DNA of 64,000 nucleotides from JANJUB01 sp031386985 (GTDB lineage: Bacteria; Armatimonadota; Fimbriimonadia; Fimbriimonadales; Fimbriimonadaceae): assembly GCA_031386985.1 (NCBI GenBank), contig JANNCV010000043.1:40447-104446 (forward strand). The letters are read 5' to 3'. The notes below the pieces were generated by a model. That model saw only the letters and a program-made list of their open reading frames with translations. It was not told where the DNA came from and did not search any database. Positions 24,753-33,601 of the stretch are shown here, in pieces. The stretch's first letter is position 1. Every line of letters begins with the position of its first letter. Position numbers and translations under genes: made by a program.

Positions 24753-26045
24753 ATGACTTATAGAAAACTTGGCGAAATGCTTGTCCAGGGCGAATTGATT
24801 ACAAGCTTACAGCTTTCAATCGCGCTCGCCGCTCAGCAAACCTCGAACCGACGCTTGGGCGAAATTGTCGTTGAGCGCGGATTTTGCACCGAAGATCAGA
24901 TCGCACTCTGTCTAGCTGAGCAGTTTGGCTATGAAGTTGCAGATATGGCAACTCACCCGATCCAACCGGAGGCAATTGGGCTCCTAAAAGCCGAGTTTGC
25001 CTTGGAACAAGGAGTCTTGGCTGTCGAGGTGAACGGCGAAGATGCCACTTTCGTAATTTTTGACCCGGTGAACGTGGAGGCAACCGATCAAGTCGCCGTA
25101 CTCACCAAGAAACGGGCCAAGTTTTTGATCAGCGCCAGAACGAGTTTGATCGCAAAGATTCGTGAAGCGTATGGCCTGAATGAAGGTCAGGTTGTTGCGA
25201 CTCCAAATGCAGTGGTTCCGAGCCGCTACCACGGCGCTCGCCTTCTGAAGGAAATCGAAGGCGTGTATGTCTTCGAGGCCACGGATCACGAGCTTAATCG
25301 AACGGTAACGCTTTTTTCCTCGGACACCGGAGCGGCCGATCACGGCCTTGTGCACAGGATTCAAGCCGCCGCTCGAACGTCAACTCCTTATGTAGCGGCA
25401 ATCCACGACTTATTCGAGCACGAGGGCAAAAACTGGGTGGTATTGGAGAAACTGGAAGGTGAAACCCTTGCTCATATTCTTAAGACTCGCGGCCAACGCG
25501 GCTTATCGCAAGCTACGACGCTGGTCTCACAAGTTGCTGAGGGTATAGACGCTCTCCACCAACGTGGGGGTCACGTTGGCCTAGTTTGCCCAGAAAACAT
25601 CGTAATTACAGCTGCTGGCGCTAAGCTCGTGCCCCTCTTTAACCCATCTCAGAACTACTCAAGCCCGGAAGGAATGAATGGCACCCCGGCTTCTGATGTT
25701 TTCGCGCTTGGAACACTTCTTTGGGAATGCCTAACAGGGCGCAAGCCTCACGAAAACGGAAACTGGGGAATTCCAAACGATTTGAGCCCCGATTTGCCGC
25801 TAGCTATGGTGGAGGTTCTTACCCGAGCCCTCGCTAAAGATCAAGGCGACCGCTACCCTTCCGCTTTGCTAATGGCAAGCGCAATGCGCTCCTACAATTG
25901 GTCTGTGATCAGCACGCCGACGGCTGAAAGGGTGGCCCCATCGAGCAAGGACCGAGAGCAACTACTCTCAATCATGACTTCGGGCCAGGAAGATGAACCC
26001 AAGACCGGGTTCTGGCAACGGCTGTTCCGTCGAACGGCAGCGTAA
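24753..26045 (+). CDS. MshEN (GspE N-terminal) domain fused to a pseudokinase
   Basis: This protein has 430 residues. Residues 1-150 are the N-terminal domain of GspE/PilB-type ATPases (KLGEMLVQGELITSLQLSIAL, RLGEIVVERGFCTEDQIALCL), a domain that binds c-di-GMP in some pilus and secretion ATPases. Residues about 160-390 have a Ser/Thr kinase outline: LLKEIEGVYVFEATDHEL, ALHQ..PENIVIT, SDVFALGTLLWECLTGRKP, DRYPSALLMASAM. Catalytic residues are lost. The strand-3 Lys is absent (RTVTLFSS), HRD reads HVG, and DFG is missing (LVPLF). It is therefore a pseudokinase. It is followed at once by a FlhG/MinD-like ATPase. Confidence 0.85.
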   Translation: MTYRKLGEMLVQGELITSLQLSIALAAQQTSNRRLGEIVVERGFCTEDQIALCLAEQFGYEVADMATHPIQPEAIGLLKAEFALEQGVLAVEVNGEDATFVIFDPVNVEATDQVAVLTKKRAKFLISARTSLIAKIREAYGLNEGQVVATPNAVVPSRYHGARLLKEIEGVYVFEATDHELNRTVTLFSSDTGAADHGLVHRIQAAARTSTPYVAAIHDLFEHEGKNWVVLEKLEGETLAHILKTRGQRGLSQATTLVSQVAEGIDALHQRGGHVGLVCPENIVITAAGAKLVPLFNPSQNYSSPEGMNGTPASDVFALGTLLWECLTGRKPHENGNWGIPNDLSPDLPLAMVEVLTRALAKDQGDRYPSALLMASAMRSYNWSVISTPTAERVAPSSKDREQLLSIMTSGQEDEPKTGFWQRLFRRTAA

Positions 26046-26052
26046 GGAAACT

Positions 26053-26862
26053 ATGAGAACGATCGCAGTAACAAGTGGAAAGGGTGGCGTTGGCAAGACA
26101 AACTTGTCGTGCAACCTGGGAATTCAGTTTTCGAAGTTGGGTCGAAGGGTAGTCCTGTTTGATGCGGATTTAGGGTTAGCTAACCTTGACGTCGTCCTGG
26201 GGGCCAGCGCTGACTTTACGTTGCAACACGTTCTTTCGGGGGAGAAAACCTTGTCCCAAGTGGTGCAAGACGGGCCCGCCGGAGTTCGCTTTATCGCCGG
26301 AGGTTCGGGAGTAGAGGCAATGGTGAACCTGAGCGGACCCCAACTCGATCGGTTCCTAACCGAACTCGCAGAGTTAGAGCGTTCAACCGACATCCTCATT
26401 TTTGATACTGGTGCCGGAATTGACAGCACGGTTCTTACATTCCTTCAAGCCGCCGATGAGTGTTTGCTCATCGCAACACCCGATCCTGCTTCGATTACCG
26501 ATGCTTACGCAACTGCAAAAGCGCTTTGGGCCCGTCGTCCGGATGCCACTATTCGCGTGATTTTGAACATGGTAACCGATGACGCCCAGGCCAAAGCGGT
26601 CTTCGCCAAGCTTCGATCAATCTGCGAGCAGTTCTTGGGTAAGTCTCTGATGTACGCCGGACATGTTCGGCAAGATAACCGCGCCTTGGAATACATTCGG
26701 CGTCGCCGACCCTATTCTATCGCAGATCCGAAATTGCCGCCATCGCAAGACGTCGCCGCGATCGCCGCGAGTCTGATCGGCCAGAATTACGAAAAGGTCG
26801 AGCTCTCGCTGGGCGAAAAGCTGAGATATATGTTCGGGCTGAACTTGAAGAAGTCTGCATAG
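26053..26862 (+). CDS. FlhG/MinD-like P-loop ATPase
   Basis: This protein has 269 residues from the ATG at 26053, which follows AAGGAAAC; an upstream frame begins at 25993 inside the kinase gene. It has the deviant Walker A SGKGGVGKT at residues 7-15, VVLFDADLGLANLD, and DILIFDTGAG. The C-terminal half matches the FlhG (YlxH) type, with VRQDNRALEYIRRRRPYSIADP. FlhG proteins set the place and number of flagella or other polar machines. No flagellar gene is near, so with the pseudokinase and pilus ATPases nearby a role in pilus positioning is plausible (inference). Confidence 0.88.
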   Translation: MRTIAVTSGKGGVGKTNLSCNLGIQFSKLGRRVVLFDADLGLANLDVVLGASADFTLQHVLSGEKTLSQVVQDGPAGVRFIAGGSGVEAMVNLSGPQLDRFLTELAELERSTDILIFDTGAGIDSTVLTFLQAADECLLIATPDPASITDAYATAKALWARRPDATIRVILNMVTDDAQAKAVFAKLRSICEQFLGKSLMYAGHVRQDNRALEYIRRRRPYSIADPKLPPSQDVAAIAASLIGQNYEKVELSLGEKLRYMFGLNLKKSA

Positions 26863-26877
26863 CGCAAAATAAGCGCT

Positions 26878-28251
26878 ATGCAACCGCGCATCACTTTTCA
26901 TGGGGCCGCAGAGACGGTCACGGGTTCTCGGCACCTCATTGAGCACAATGGCAAGCGAATCCTCGTGGATTGCGGCCTGTTTCAGGGTTCCTCCGAACTA
27001 AGCGCTCGAAACTACCAACCCTTTCCGGTTGAGCCGAATTCGATTGACGCATTGGTGTTAACCCACGGGCACACCGATCACATCGGCTACTTGCCTTGCC
27101 TGGTGAAGTCGGGCTACACCGGGCCCATCTACGCCACTGGCGCGACCATCGGCATCTGCAAAATTAGCTTGCCCGACTCGGGCCGCATTCAAGAAGAGGA
27201 CGCCCGGCACCGAGCTAAGCGCGGCGACGAACGCCCCGCCCTTTACACCGAGCAAGACGCTTACGCGACGATGAAGGCGATGAAGCGGCTTACTTACGAC
27301 GACATTCACCCGCTCCCAGGGGGAATGAAGCTGCGGTACCTGCCCGCCGGCCATATCCTTGGCTCCGCTTTTGCCGAGATCTACTTTGACAACGGCGAGC
27401 GGATCATGATGTCAGGTGACCTTGGCCGCTACAATACGCCGATAATCAAGGACCCAACTCCTTATGAGTTTTCCGAATACCTCACCATCGAAAGCACCTA
27501 CGGAGACCGCTTGCACAAGGTTGAGGACACCACAGTTCGACTAGCCAAGATTCTGAGCGACGCCTATCGCGATGGCAGTGTTGTCTTAGTCCCAAGCTTT
27601 GCCATCGGTAGAACCCAAGAGTTGCTTTATTTCATTCATCAATTGCAAGATAGCGGCGAATGCCCCCGGGTTCCCATTTACATTGACAGTCCAATGGCGA
27701 TAAGCACAACTGATCTCTATCGGACAGCTTATGAAGAGCACGATGAGGATATGCTGCGAGAGCACAACATTGGCCATGCGCCTCTTGAGCCCGAAAACGT
27801 CACATTCGTACGAGATCGCGAGCTTTCGAAGGAGCTGAATTCACGTTCCGGCCCGATGATGATTATTGCGGGCAGTGGAATGTGCAACGGCGGCCGAATC
27901 GTTCATCACCTCATGCACCGATTAGACGATCCTACCACCGTCGTCCTCTTCACCGGCTACCAAGCCCAGGGAACGTTGGGACGCAGGATTCTTGAAGGTG
28001 CCCCCGAGGTTCGCATGATGGGGCGCGAAATCGCGGTGCAGGCCCGGGTAGAAAAGCTCAACGCCCTCTCCGCCCACGCCGATCAAGGTGAAATGATGCG
28101 TTGGTTGGGAGGCTTCCGGCAGTCACCCAAACAAACGTTCATCGTCCACGGAGAACCCCCAGCGCAGGCGGCATTGCAGGCCAAGATTAAGGAGGTTCTC
28201 GGTTGGGAGACAACGATTCCGAAATGGGGCGAGTCGTTTGAGTTGAGTTAG
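26878..28251 (+). CDS. Metallo-beta-lactamase/beta-CASP ribonuclease (YSH1-like)
   Basis: This 457-residue protein has the metal site THGHTDHIGY at residues 62-71, AGHILGSAFAEI, and MSGDLGR. The beta-CASP domain follows (YLTIESTYGDRLH, VPSFAIGRTQELLYFI, IYIDSPMA, IIAGSGMCNGGRI), with the terminal metal and RNA-binding motifs (LSAHADQGEM, FIVHGE). This is the COG1236 mRNA 3'-end-processing-like group, common in bacteria as RNA exonucleases or endonucleases. It ends the operon-like run from 22157. Confidence 0.9.
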   Translation: MQPRITFHGAAETVTGSRHLIEHNGKRILVDCGLFQGSSELSARNYQPFPVEPNSIDALVLTHGHTDHIGYLPCLVKSGYTGPIYATGATIGICKISLPDSGRIQEEDARHRAKRGDERPALYTEQDAYATMKAMKRLTYDDIHPLPGGMKLRYLPAGHILGSAFAEIYFDNGERIMMSGDLGRYNTPIIKDPTPYEFSEYLTIESTYGDRLHKVEDTTVRLAKILSDAYRDGSVVLVPSFAIGRTQELLYFIHQLQDSGECPRVPIYIDSPMAISTTDLYRTAYEEHDEDMLREHNIGHAPLEPENVTFVRDRELSKELNSRSGPMMIIAGSGMCNGGRIVHHLMHRLDDPTTVVLFTGYQAQGTLGRRILEGAPEVRMMGREIAVQARVEKLNALSAHADQGEMMRWLGGFRQSPKQTFIVHGEPPAQAALQAKIKEVLGWETTIPKWGESFELS

Positions 28252-28380
28252 GAGTGCGTTCGGGTGGAGTTCGGTGGATCGGGGGTTCGGCTCAGGTCAG
28301 CTGAAACTCAGTTCCTCGCAAAAAGGCAGTTTTTCGACGGTGTTCACGGAGTTGCTTTCCAGGCTGTGAAACGCTCCGAA

Positions 28381-28466
28381 GGCCCAAAGGGCCGGCCAGA
28401 ATATAGCCCAGGCCGCCCAGGCCTGGGTACGTTGCGGAAACCAAAAGCCCTGAAAGGGCGACAGAG
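28381..28466. repeat. Fold-back element, half copy
   Basis: It carries only the left arm of the element seen whole at 33949, 50767 and 52112: GGCCCAAAGGGCCGGCCAGAAT, then GCCCAGGCCTGGG, then AAAGCCCTGAAAGGGCGACAG. The complementary right arm is missing. The rest of the gap 28252-28504 shows nothing else I can name. Confidence 0.65.
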
Positions 28467-28504
28467 TTTCGGGCCGGACGCTGGGCAAGGTCTACCCGTT
28501 TGCA

Positions 28505-29254
28505 TCAAGGGTACAAAGCCTCGCGAATAATCGGCGAGTCCAGAAACTTGAGCGCCTCATTCTGAAGTGCCTGCGCTGCGGACAACCCATCAATTGACCC
28601 GACAGCCTTAAGCAGAATTGCTACCTGCCGAGCGTCGCTCTCATCTAGCATCCCCTTCATATCACCCGGAGTTTCATCCCTCCGCATAAAACGATTCCTC
28701 ATAAACACTTGATCCTCAATCAGCGCGAGTCTGGCCCTTGGATCACCGATTACGTCGCGAGCCCATTTCTTATCGCCGGTGGCCAGGATTCGATCTAAGT
28801 AGAGCAACAAGCCCGTCTCTTCCACCCGATTCTTGCGACCCTCATAGAATAGCGCCATCGCGGATTCTAAGTCATCGAGGTACATATTAAGGCTCATCAC
28901 TTCCCCGAACACTAGCCAATCCGACGGTTTCTTCCTATAGGCCGCTAGCGTTTCATCGCGCACGGACCGAAGGGCATCCTTGGCTTTCGGAAAAACGCCC
29001 CCAAGTTCGGCCCAGTATGCCAGCGCGAACGATAATCTCACTCCATAATGCTCTGGGGCGTATCGCATGGCGTTCTTGTGATACCAAATGTGCCGCTCGA
29101 GGGCATCTTCGTATCTGCCTTCGTGTCTTAACCGACTAGCATCGCTTAGGGCACGGTCAACGTCCGCTTTCGTGAAAGACTTTGCCACTGATGCAAACTT
29201 TACCAGCGGGAGTTCCAGCCATGCGAAGAGGGAAACCGCAATGACTAAGATCAA
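28505..29254 (-). CDS. TPR-like helical protein with N-terminal membrane segment
   Basis: This 249-residue protein starts with a hydrophobic helix (ILVIAVSLFAWLELPLV), then helical pairs resembling tetratricopeptide repeats (DASRLRHEGRYEDALERHIWYHKNA, ALAYWAELGGVFPKAKDALRSV). The start codon is a TTG with no clear ribosome site; no better start exists in frame, so the start is uncertain. It probably sits in the membrane or is exported. The partner is unknown. Confidence 0.65.
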   Translation of the reverse strand: MILVIAVSLFAWLELPLVKFASVAKSFTKADVDRALSDASRLRHEGRYEDALERHIWYHKNAMRYAPEHYGVRLSFALAYWAELGGVFPKAKDALRSVRDETLAAYRKKPSDWLVFGEVMSLNMYLDDLESAMALFYEGRKNRVEETGLLLYLDRILATGDKKWARDVIGDPRARLALIEDQVFMRNRFMRRDETPGDMKGMLDESDARQVAILLKAVGSIDGLSAAQALQNEALKFLDSPIIREALYP

Positions 29255-29308
29255 TGCACTTTCATAACTCAGACCCTACCCGTTCCACGATCCCCGATTT
29301 CCAACCTT

Positions 29309-29343
29309 GTCACGGGGGGAAGAGCCACCCCCAGGCCCTCGAA
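29309..29343. repeat. G-rich hairpin repeat, copy 2
   Basis: GTCACGGGGGGAAGAG is followed by CCACCCCCAGGCCCTCG, same family as 7309-7349. It lies between the divergent TPR-like and carboxyltransferase genes, about 25 bases before the start of the latter. Confidence 0.75.
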
Positions 29344-29366
29344 GGTGTCACAATCTGCGTGACCCT

Positions 29367-30980
29367 ATGGAAGTCATTGCTAGCCAAATCAACGTCGCCG
29401 ACGCCGACCATCGCCGTAACCGCGAAGCGATGGATCAGATCATGGTCGAGTACCGAGCGAAAATGGCCACGGCTATGGCGGGAGGCGGCGAGGAGGCTAT
29501 TGCCAAGCATAAGAAGCGCGGCAAAATGCTCGCCCGCGAGCGGATTGATGCGCTGGTTGACGACGGCTCGCCTTTCCTAGAGTTCAGCACCCTCGCCGCC
29601 AACGGAATGTACGATGGGGATGCCCCCGGCGCTGGGATCGTGACCGGAATCGGGCGGGTTCATGGCCGCGAAGTCATGATTGTCGCGAATGACGCAACGG
29701 TAAAAGGCGGAACCTACTTCCCTATCACGGTCAAAAAGCACCTTCGCGCCCAAGAAATCGCTCGCGAAAACCACCTCCCCTGCATTTACATGGTGGATTC
29801 GGGCGGAGCTTTCCTTCCCTTGCAGAGTGAAGTTTTCCCCGACCGCGATCACTTCGGGCGAATCTTTTATAACCAAGCCCAAATGTCGGCGATGGGAATC
29901 CCTCAGATTGCTTCGGTCATGGGTTCCTGCACGGCGGGCGGGGCTTACGTTCCCGCGATGAGCGATGAGGCCATCATTGTCAAGGGCCAGGGCACGATTT
30001 TCCTGGGCGGTCCGCCTTTGGTGAAGGCGGCCACGGGCGAGGAAGTAACCGCAGAAGACTTGGGCGGCGCGGATGTTCATAGCCGCCTGTCGGGAGTCGT
30101 GGATCACATGGCCGAAGACGACGCCCACGCAATCGAAATCCTGCGAAACATAGTGGAATCGCTCGGCTCCCCCGCCCTATCGCAGATGGGGAGGGGGCTG
30201 GGGGGAGGGGATAATCCGGCTTACAACGTCGAAGATCTCTACTCGCTCGTCCCCACCGATTCCAAAACGCCGATGAACATGCGCGAGGTTTTGGCGCGAA
30301 TCATTGATGGCAGCGAGTTCCAGGAGTTCAAAAAGAACTTCGGCACTACGTTGATATGTGGGTTCGCGCGGTTTTACGGTCAGCTCGCCGGGGTTCTCGC
30401 TAACGACGGCATCCTCTTCAGCGAATCGGCGCAAAAGGGGGCTCACTTCATCGAGCTTTGCTGCCAACGCGGCATCCCGATTGTGTTTGTACAAAATATC
30501 AGCGGCTTCATGGTCGGTAAGAAGTACGAAAACGAGGGGATCGCCAAGCACGGGGCGAAGCTCGTAACGGCCGTTTCTACCGCCAATGTCCCTAAGTTCA
30601 CGGTCGTGGTCGGCGGCTCTTATGGAGCCGGAAACTATGGCATGTGCGGACGCGCCTATCAGCCTCGGCAAATGTGGATGTGGCCCAACGCCAAGATCAG
30701 CGTCATGGGCGGCGAGCAGGCCTCTAATGTCTTGCTGACGGTTAAGATGGATCAGATTGCCCTCAAGGGCGGCACGATGACGCAGGAAGAACAAAACGCC
30801 TTTCGGCAGCCGACTTTGGATAAATACGCGGTCGAGGCTTCGGCCTACTACGCCACCGCCCGCCTCTGGGACGACGGCATCATTGATCCGGTGGATACGC
30901 GAAGAGTAATTGCGCTGGGGATCGAAGCCGCGCAAAACGCGCCGATTGAGCCGGTAAAATTTGGCGTCTTTAGGATGTAG
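29367..30980 (+). CDS. Acyl-CoA carboxylase carboxyltransferase subunit (MccB/PccB type)
   Basis: This protein has 537 residues from the ATG at 29367; the frame is open upstream into the G-rich repeat. It has both crotonase-fold halves: the CoA-binding N-domain (MVDSGGAFLPLQSEVFPDRDHFGRIFYNQA, MGSCTAGGAYVPAMSDEAIIV) and the carboxybiotin C-domain (FVQNISGFMVGKKYENEG, VVGGSYGAGNYGMCGRAY, PNAKISVMGGEQAS). The motif set is closest to 3-methylcrotonyl-CoA carboxylase beta. No biotin carboxylase or BCCP partner is adjacent. A G-rich stretch at 30187-30210 lies in the linker between halves. Confidence 0.92.
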   Translation: MEVIASQINVADADHRRNREAMDQIMVEYRAKMATAMAGGGEEAIAKHKKRGKMLARERIDALVDDGSPFLEFSTLAANGMYDGDAPGAGIVTGIGRVHGREVMIVANDATVKGGTYFPITVKKHLRAQEIARENHLPCIYMVDSGGAFLPLQSEVFPDRDHFGRIFYNQAQMSAMGIPQIASVMGSCTAGGAYVPAMSDEAIIVKGQGTIFLGGPPLVKAATGEEVTAEDLGGADVHSRLSGVVDHMAEDDAHAIEILRNIVESLGSPALSQMGRGLGGGDNPAYNVEDLYSLVPTDSKTPMNMREVLARIIDGSEFQEFKKNFGTTLICGFARFYGQLAGVLANDGILFSESAQKGAHFIELCCQRGIPIVFVQNISGFMVGKKYENEGIAKHGAKLVTAVSTANVPKFTVVVGGSYGAGNYGMCGRAYQPRQMWMWPNAKISVMGGEQASNVLLTVKMDQIALKGGTMTQEEQNAFRQPTLDKYAVEASAYYATARLWDDGIIDPVDTRRVIALGIEAAQNAPIEPVKFGVFRM

Positions 30981-31009
30981 GAAGCGGAGTGTGTTAGAAT
31001 CACACTAAC

Positions 31010-33046
31010 ATGAGAATAGCCTGCATCTTGTTTGCGATGGCAACTTTGTTGCTTCCGGTTAGAGCCCAAGCGCAGGCTTTTCAGCGACTTTGGCAGATTA
31101 ACGACCCCCAACACATGAGCGACTACACAGCAGCGGCGTTCATTAAGAATGATCGGACCGTTTATGTTCGTTCGCAAGCCATGGTCGAGGAACCGTACGA
31201 CCCATTTCCTCCACAAGTAATTTGCTTGGATCATAACGGTAACCAGGTTTGGTCTTATCAGGTGCCTGAACCGGCATGGGGTGCGAGGGCCATCCTCACC
31301 ACCACCGACGATCGTATCTATGTCAATTTTGGCGCTTTTATCTTGGCCCTTACTCAAGACGGCCAATTTGTTTGGCGCTACGGTTCTCAGGAGGGTGTCT
31401 ATTTTGATCAAATGCGGATTTATGGAGACAATCTGTTTGTCAAAAGTGGCAACCAAGCGGGCAAAGCCGGATGTCTTTCTTTAAACCGACAATCTGGTGC
31501 GCTGAGCTACTCCAGAGTTTTCGAGGAGTTAGTGAACTGGCAATCCTACTTTACAAACGAGTTTGTATCAAATGGCACTCATGCATTTTTTAGACTAAAG
31601 GCAGTGTCCGGTGAGTCGGTGATCACAAAGATCGACCCCGAGAATGGAGATATTGTTGGTCGGTACTCCGAGTCTGGTTTTGAGATTTTTCGAATGGTCA
31701 TAGACTCTGTTGGCAATCTCTATGTTGCCGGAACAAAGACGTACCCAATACAGCTACTGCGCAAAATAGATGCGTCTGGCAGCGGATCTCTTCCAGTTGT
31801 TTGGGAAATCAACCAGGTGCCAGGGCCAATGGTGCTTTCCAAGGGTTACCTCTACTTAGTCGAAGAACTTGGAACAGAGGGCCCCTGCTATCTGAGCAAG
31901 CTAAGGCCATCTGATGGCTCAACCGTCTGGACAGTCGATCACCCTATCTGGTATCGCTCTTCGGCGGCTTTGATCGCCGACAAATACGGGCGGATCTACT
32001 TGCAGCAGTATTACTACCGGGACGGGAACAATTCGCACGAGATTATCGCTTTTGATCCCGTTGCGGGCGAAGAACTTGGTACGACCTACCTGGCTGGCGG
32101 AACGACATACAACGCGCTGCAAGCTTCTGTTACGCTCGCATTCAACTCAAACGCGGAAATATTCGTTGCTGGGGGATTCGGCTACCTGTTCGGACACGCT
32201 TCCCGTATCGTACAACCCATGGAACCGCAGCCTGATACCTACAATTGCAACCCCGGCGAAGTGTTTTCATCGGCTGGCAATGGCGTGATCAAGAATGACC
32301 GATACGTACACCCGAGTCTTAGTACCGTGACGGTAGAAGGCCCACCTCCGCTGGGGATACTGAATATGGCTTCTAACGGCGAGTTTACTTACGACGCAAC
32401 GGGCGTCCCTCCGGGTTTGCAGACATTTACGTATCAAGTTGAGCGAGCCGGTCTTACCGCTTCTGCCCAGGCCACCTTAATCGTCGCGCCCTTTTCAATT
32501 CGCCTGAACAAGGATGTCATCGCCGGACAGAACTCTGTTCTTGCCACATTGCGAGTTACGCCGACGGCCGAACCGAGAGTTTTCACCATATCGGATGACA
32601 GTTCGTTTGTTTCCTCGCCAGCGTCCATTACGATCCCCGCTGGACAATCCTCGGCCACATTTCGTGTCCAGGTTCAAGCTGTGAATGCACAAATCAATGC
32701 TCACCTCGTGGCTTCAATGGGCGGAACCACACGGGCCGTCCCCTTGACTCTGCTTCCACTTATACCGACCGCGATGGCTTTCTCCCCGTCCAGCTCTGTT
32801 TCGGGCGGAGATACTGTAACGTGTCGCGTTGTGGTGAACGGTGTGGCTGGACCAGGAGGGAGAACAATTTCCATTTTCGACAACAGCATCTACTCTCAAG
32901 TTCCTACCCAAGTTGTTGTACCGGCGGGGGCCTCCGAGGTGTCATTCATTATCACGACTACTGTTCCAGCTTCTCCGCAGTTAGCCCTCATCACGGCACG
33001 AGTTTCTGCCGGACAGACTACCGCTACTCTCCGAATCAGACCCTGA
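31010..33046 (+). CDS. Exported beta-propeller protein with Ig-like C-terminal domains
   Basis: This 678-residue protein has a signal peptide (IACILFAMATLLLPVRAQAQA) and about 400 residues of PQQ-like propeller blades (VICLDHNGNQVWSYQVPEP, ALTQDGQFVWRYGSQ, KLRPSDGSTVWTVDHPIW, IAFDPVAGEELG). A cadherin/VCBS-like module follows (GVIKNDRYVHP, GEFTYDATGVPPGLQTFTYQV), then two similar Ig-like domains of about 90 residues (ITIPAGQSSATFRVQ; VVVPAGASEVSFII). No sorting signal is seen at the end. It probably acts at the cell surface; ligand unknown. The function of such lineage-specific proteins is not established. Confidence 0.8.
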   Translation: MRIACILFAMATLLLPVRAQAQAFQRLWQINDPQHMSDYTAAAFIKNDRTVYVRSQAMVEEPYDPFPPQVICLDHNGNQVWSYQVPEPAWGARAILTTTDDRIYVNFGAFILALTQDGQFVWRYGSQEGVYFDQMRIYGDNLFVKSGNQAGKAGCLSLNRQSGALSYSRVFEELVNWQSYFTNEFVSNGTHAFFRLKAVSGESVITKIDPENGDIVGRYSESGFEIFRMVIDSVGNLYVAGTKTYPIQLLRKIDASGSGSLPVVWEINQVPGPMVLSKGYLYLVEELGTEGPCYLSKLRPSDGSTVWTVDHPIWYRSSAALIADKYGRIYLQQYYYRDGNNSHEIIAFDPVAGEELGTTYLAGGTTYNALQASVTLAFNSNAEIFVAGGFGYLFGHASRIVQPMEPQPDTYNCNPGEVFSSAGNGVIKNDRYVHPSLSTVTVEGPPPLGILNMASNGEFTYDATGVPPGLQTFTYQVERAGLTASAQATLIVAPFSIRLNKDVIAGQNSVLATLRVTPTAEPRVFTISDDSSFVSSPASITIPAGQSSATFRVQVQAVNAQINAHLVASMGGTTRAVPLTLLPLIPTAMAFSPSSSVSGGDTVTCRVVVNGVAGPGGRTISIFDNSIYSQVPTQVVVPAGASEVSFIITTTVPASPQLALITARVSAGQTTATLRIRP

Positions 33047-33065
33047 GTTATGGAGAGTGCACATA

Positions 33066-33099
33066 GTGCCATAACGCTGACCCGATCCTTATGGCTCAT
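33066..33099. repeat. Leader hairpin preceding array B
   Basis: The sequence is GTGCCATAACGCTGACCC, six variable bases, then TATGGCTCAT. GCCATA and TATGGC pair to form a hairpin with the conserved loop part CGCTGACCC. The same block precedes array C (33515-33547). It starts 20 bases after the preceding stop codon, within a second dyad GTTATGG (33047-33053) and CCATAAC (33069-33075). Confidence 0.7.
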
Positions 33100-33207
33100 T
33101 TCCGAACCCAAATCGCTTACGGCCTTGGCTCAAGAGAAGCGGGTTCCGGTTGCACTGTGTCCTTTGCTATTGGGCCATTTTGAACCAAAATCGCCGTTTT
33201 TTGCCTC

Positions 33208-33457
33208 TTTAACATCGCGTTGTTGCGCCTGAACAAGGCCTTGTTGCGCCTGAACATCACTATGTTGCGGCGGGAAACTGGGATGCCAGCCTGAACAACG
33301 TGTTGTTGCGGCGTGAAAACTGGCTTTCCTGCCTGATCAAGGCGTTGTTGCGGCGGAAAACTGGGATTCCAGCCTGAACAAGGCGTTGTTCAGGCGGGAA
33401 AATGATTTGTCAGCCCGACCAAGGCGGTGTTCAATGTGGAAAACTTTTTGGTCAAAC
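33208..33457. repeat. Array B: alternating 21/20-bp palindromic units
   Basis: About twelve units are present. Type 1 has the consensus CTGAACAAggcgTTGTTCAG, an 8-4-8 inverted repeat (best at 33374-33393). Type 2 reads like GGGAAACTGGGATGCCAG and contains the smaller inverted repeat CTGG-N4-CCAG. After two or three type 1 units the two types alternate strictly (starts 33271, 33291, 33312, 33333, 33354, 33374, 33395), giving a higher-order repeat of 41-42 bp. No start codon, ribosome site or coding bias supports translation. Confidence 0.88.
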
Positions 33458-33514
33458 TCTTGAAATCGCACTTTTCGAGCCGATAACATTTGCCTCGGAG
33501 CACCCGCTCTCCTC

Positions 33515-33547
33515 GTGCCATACGCTGACCCTGTTAGTATGGCTCAT
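33515..33547. repeat. Leader hairpin preceding array C
   Basis: This is a second copy of the block at 33066: GTGCCATACGCTGACCC, six different bases, then TATGGCTCAT. Stem bases and the CGCTGACCC loop are conserved while the six bases between are not. Array C starts 55 bases later. Confidence 0.7.
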
Positions 33548-33601
33548 ACCCAGGGTGGGACTTGGAGGTTTAGGTTCAAAATGCTGATTTTGGGGGCTTT
33601 A

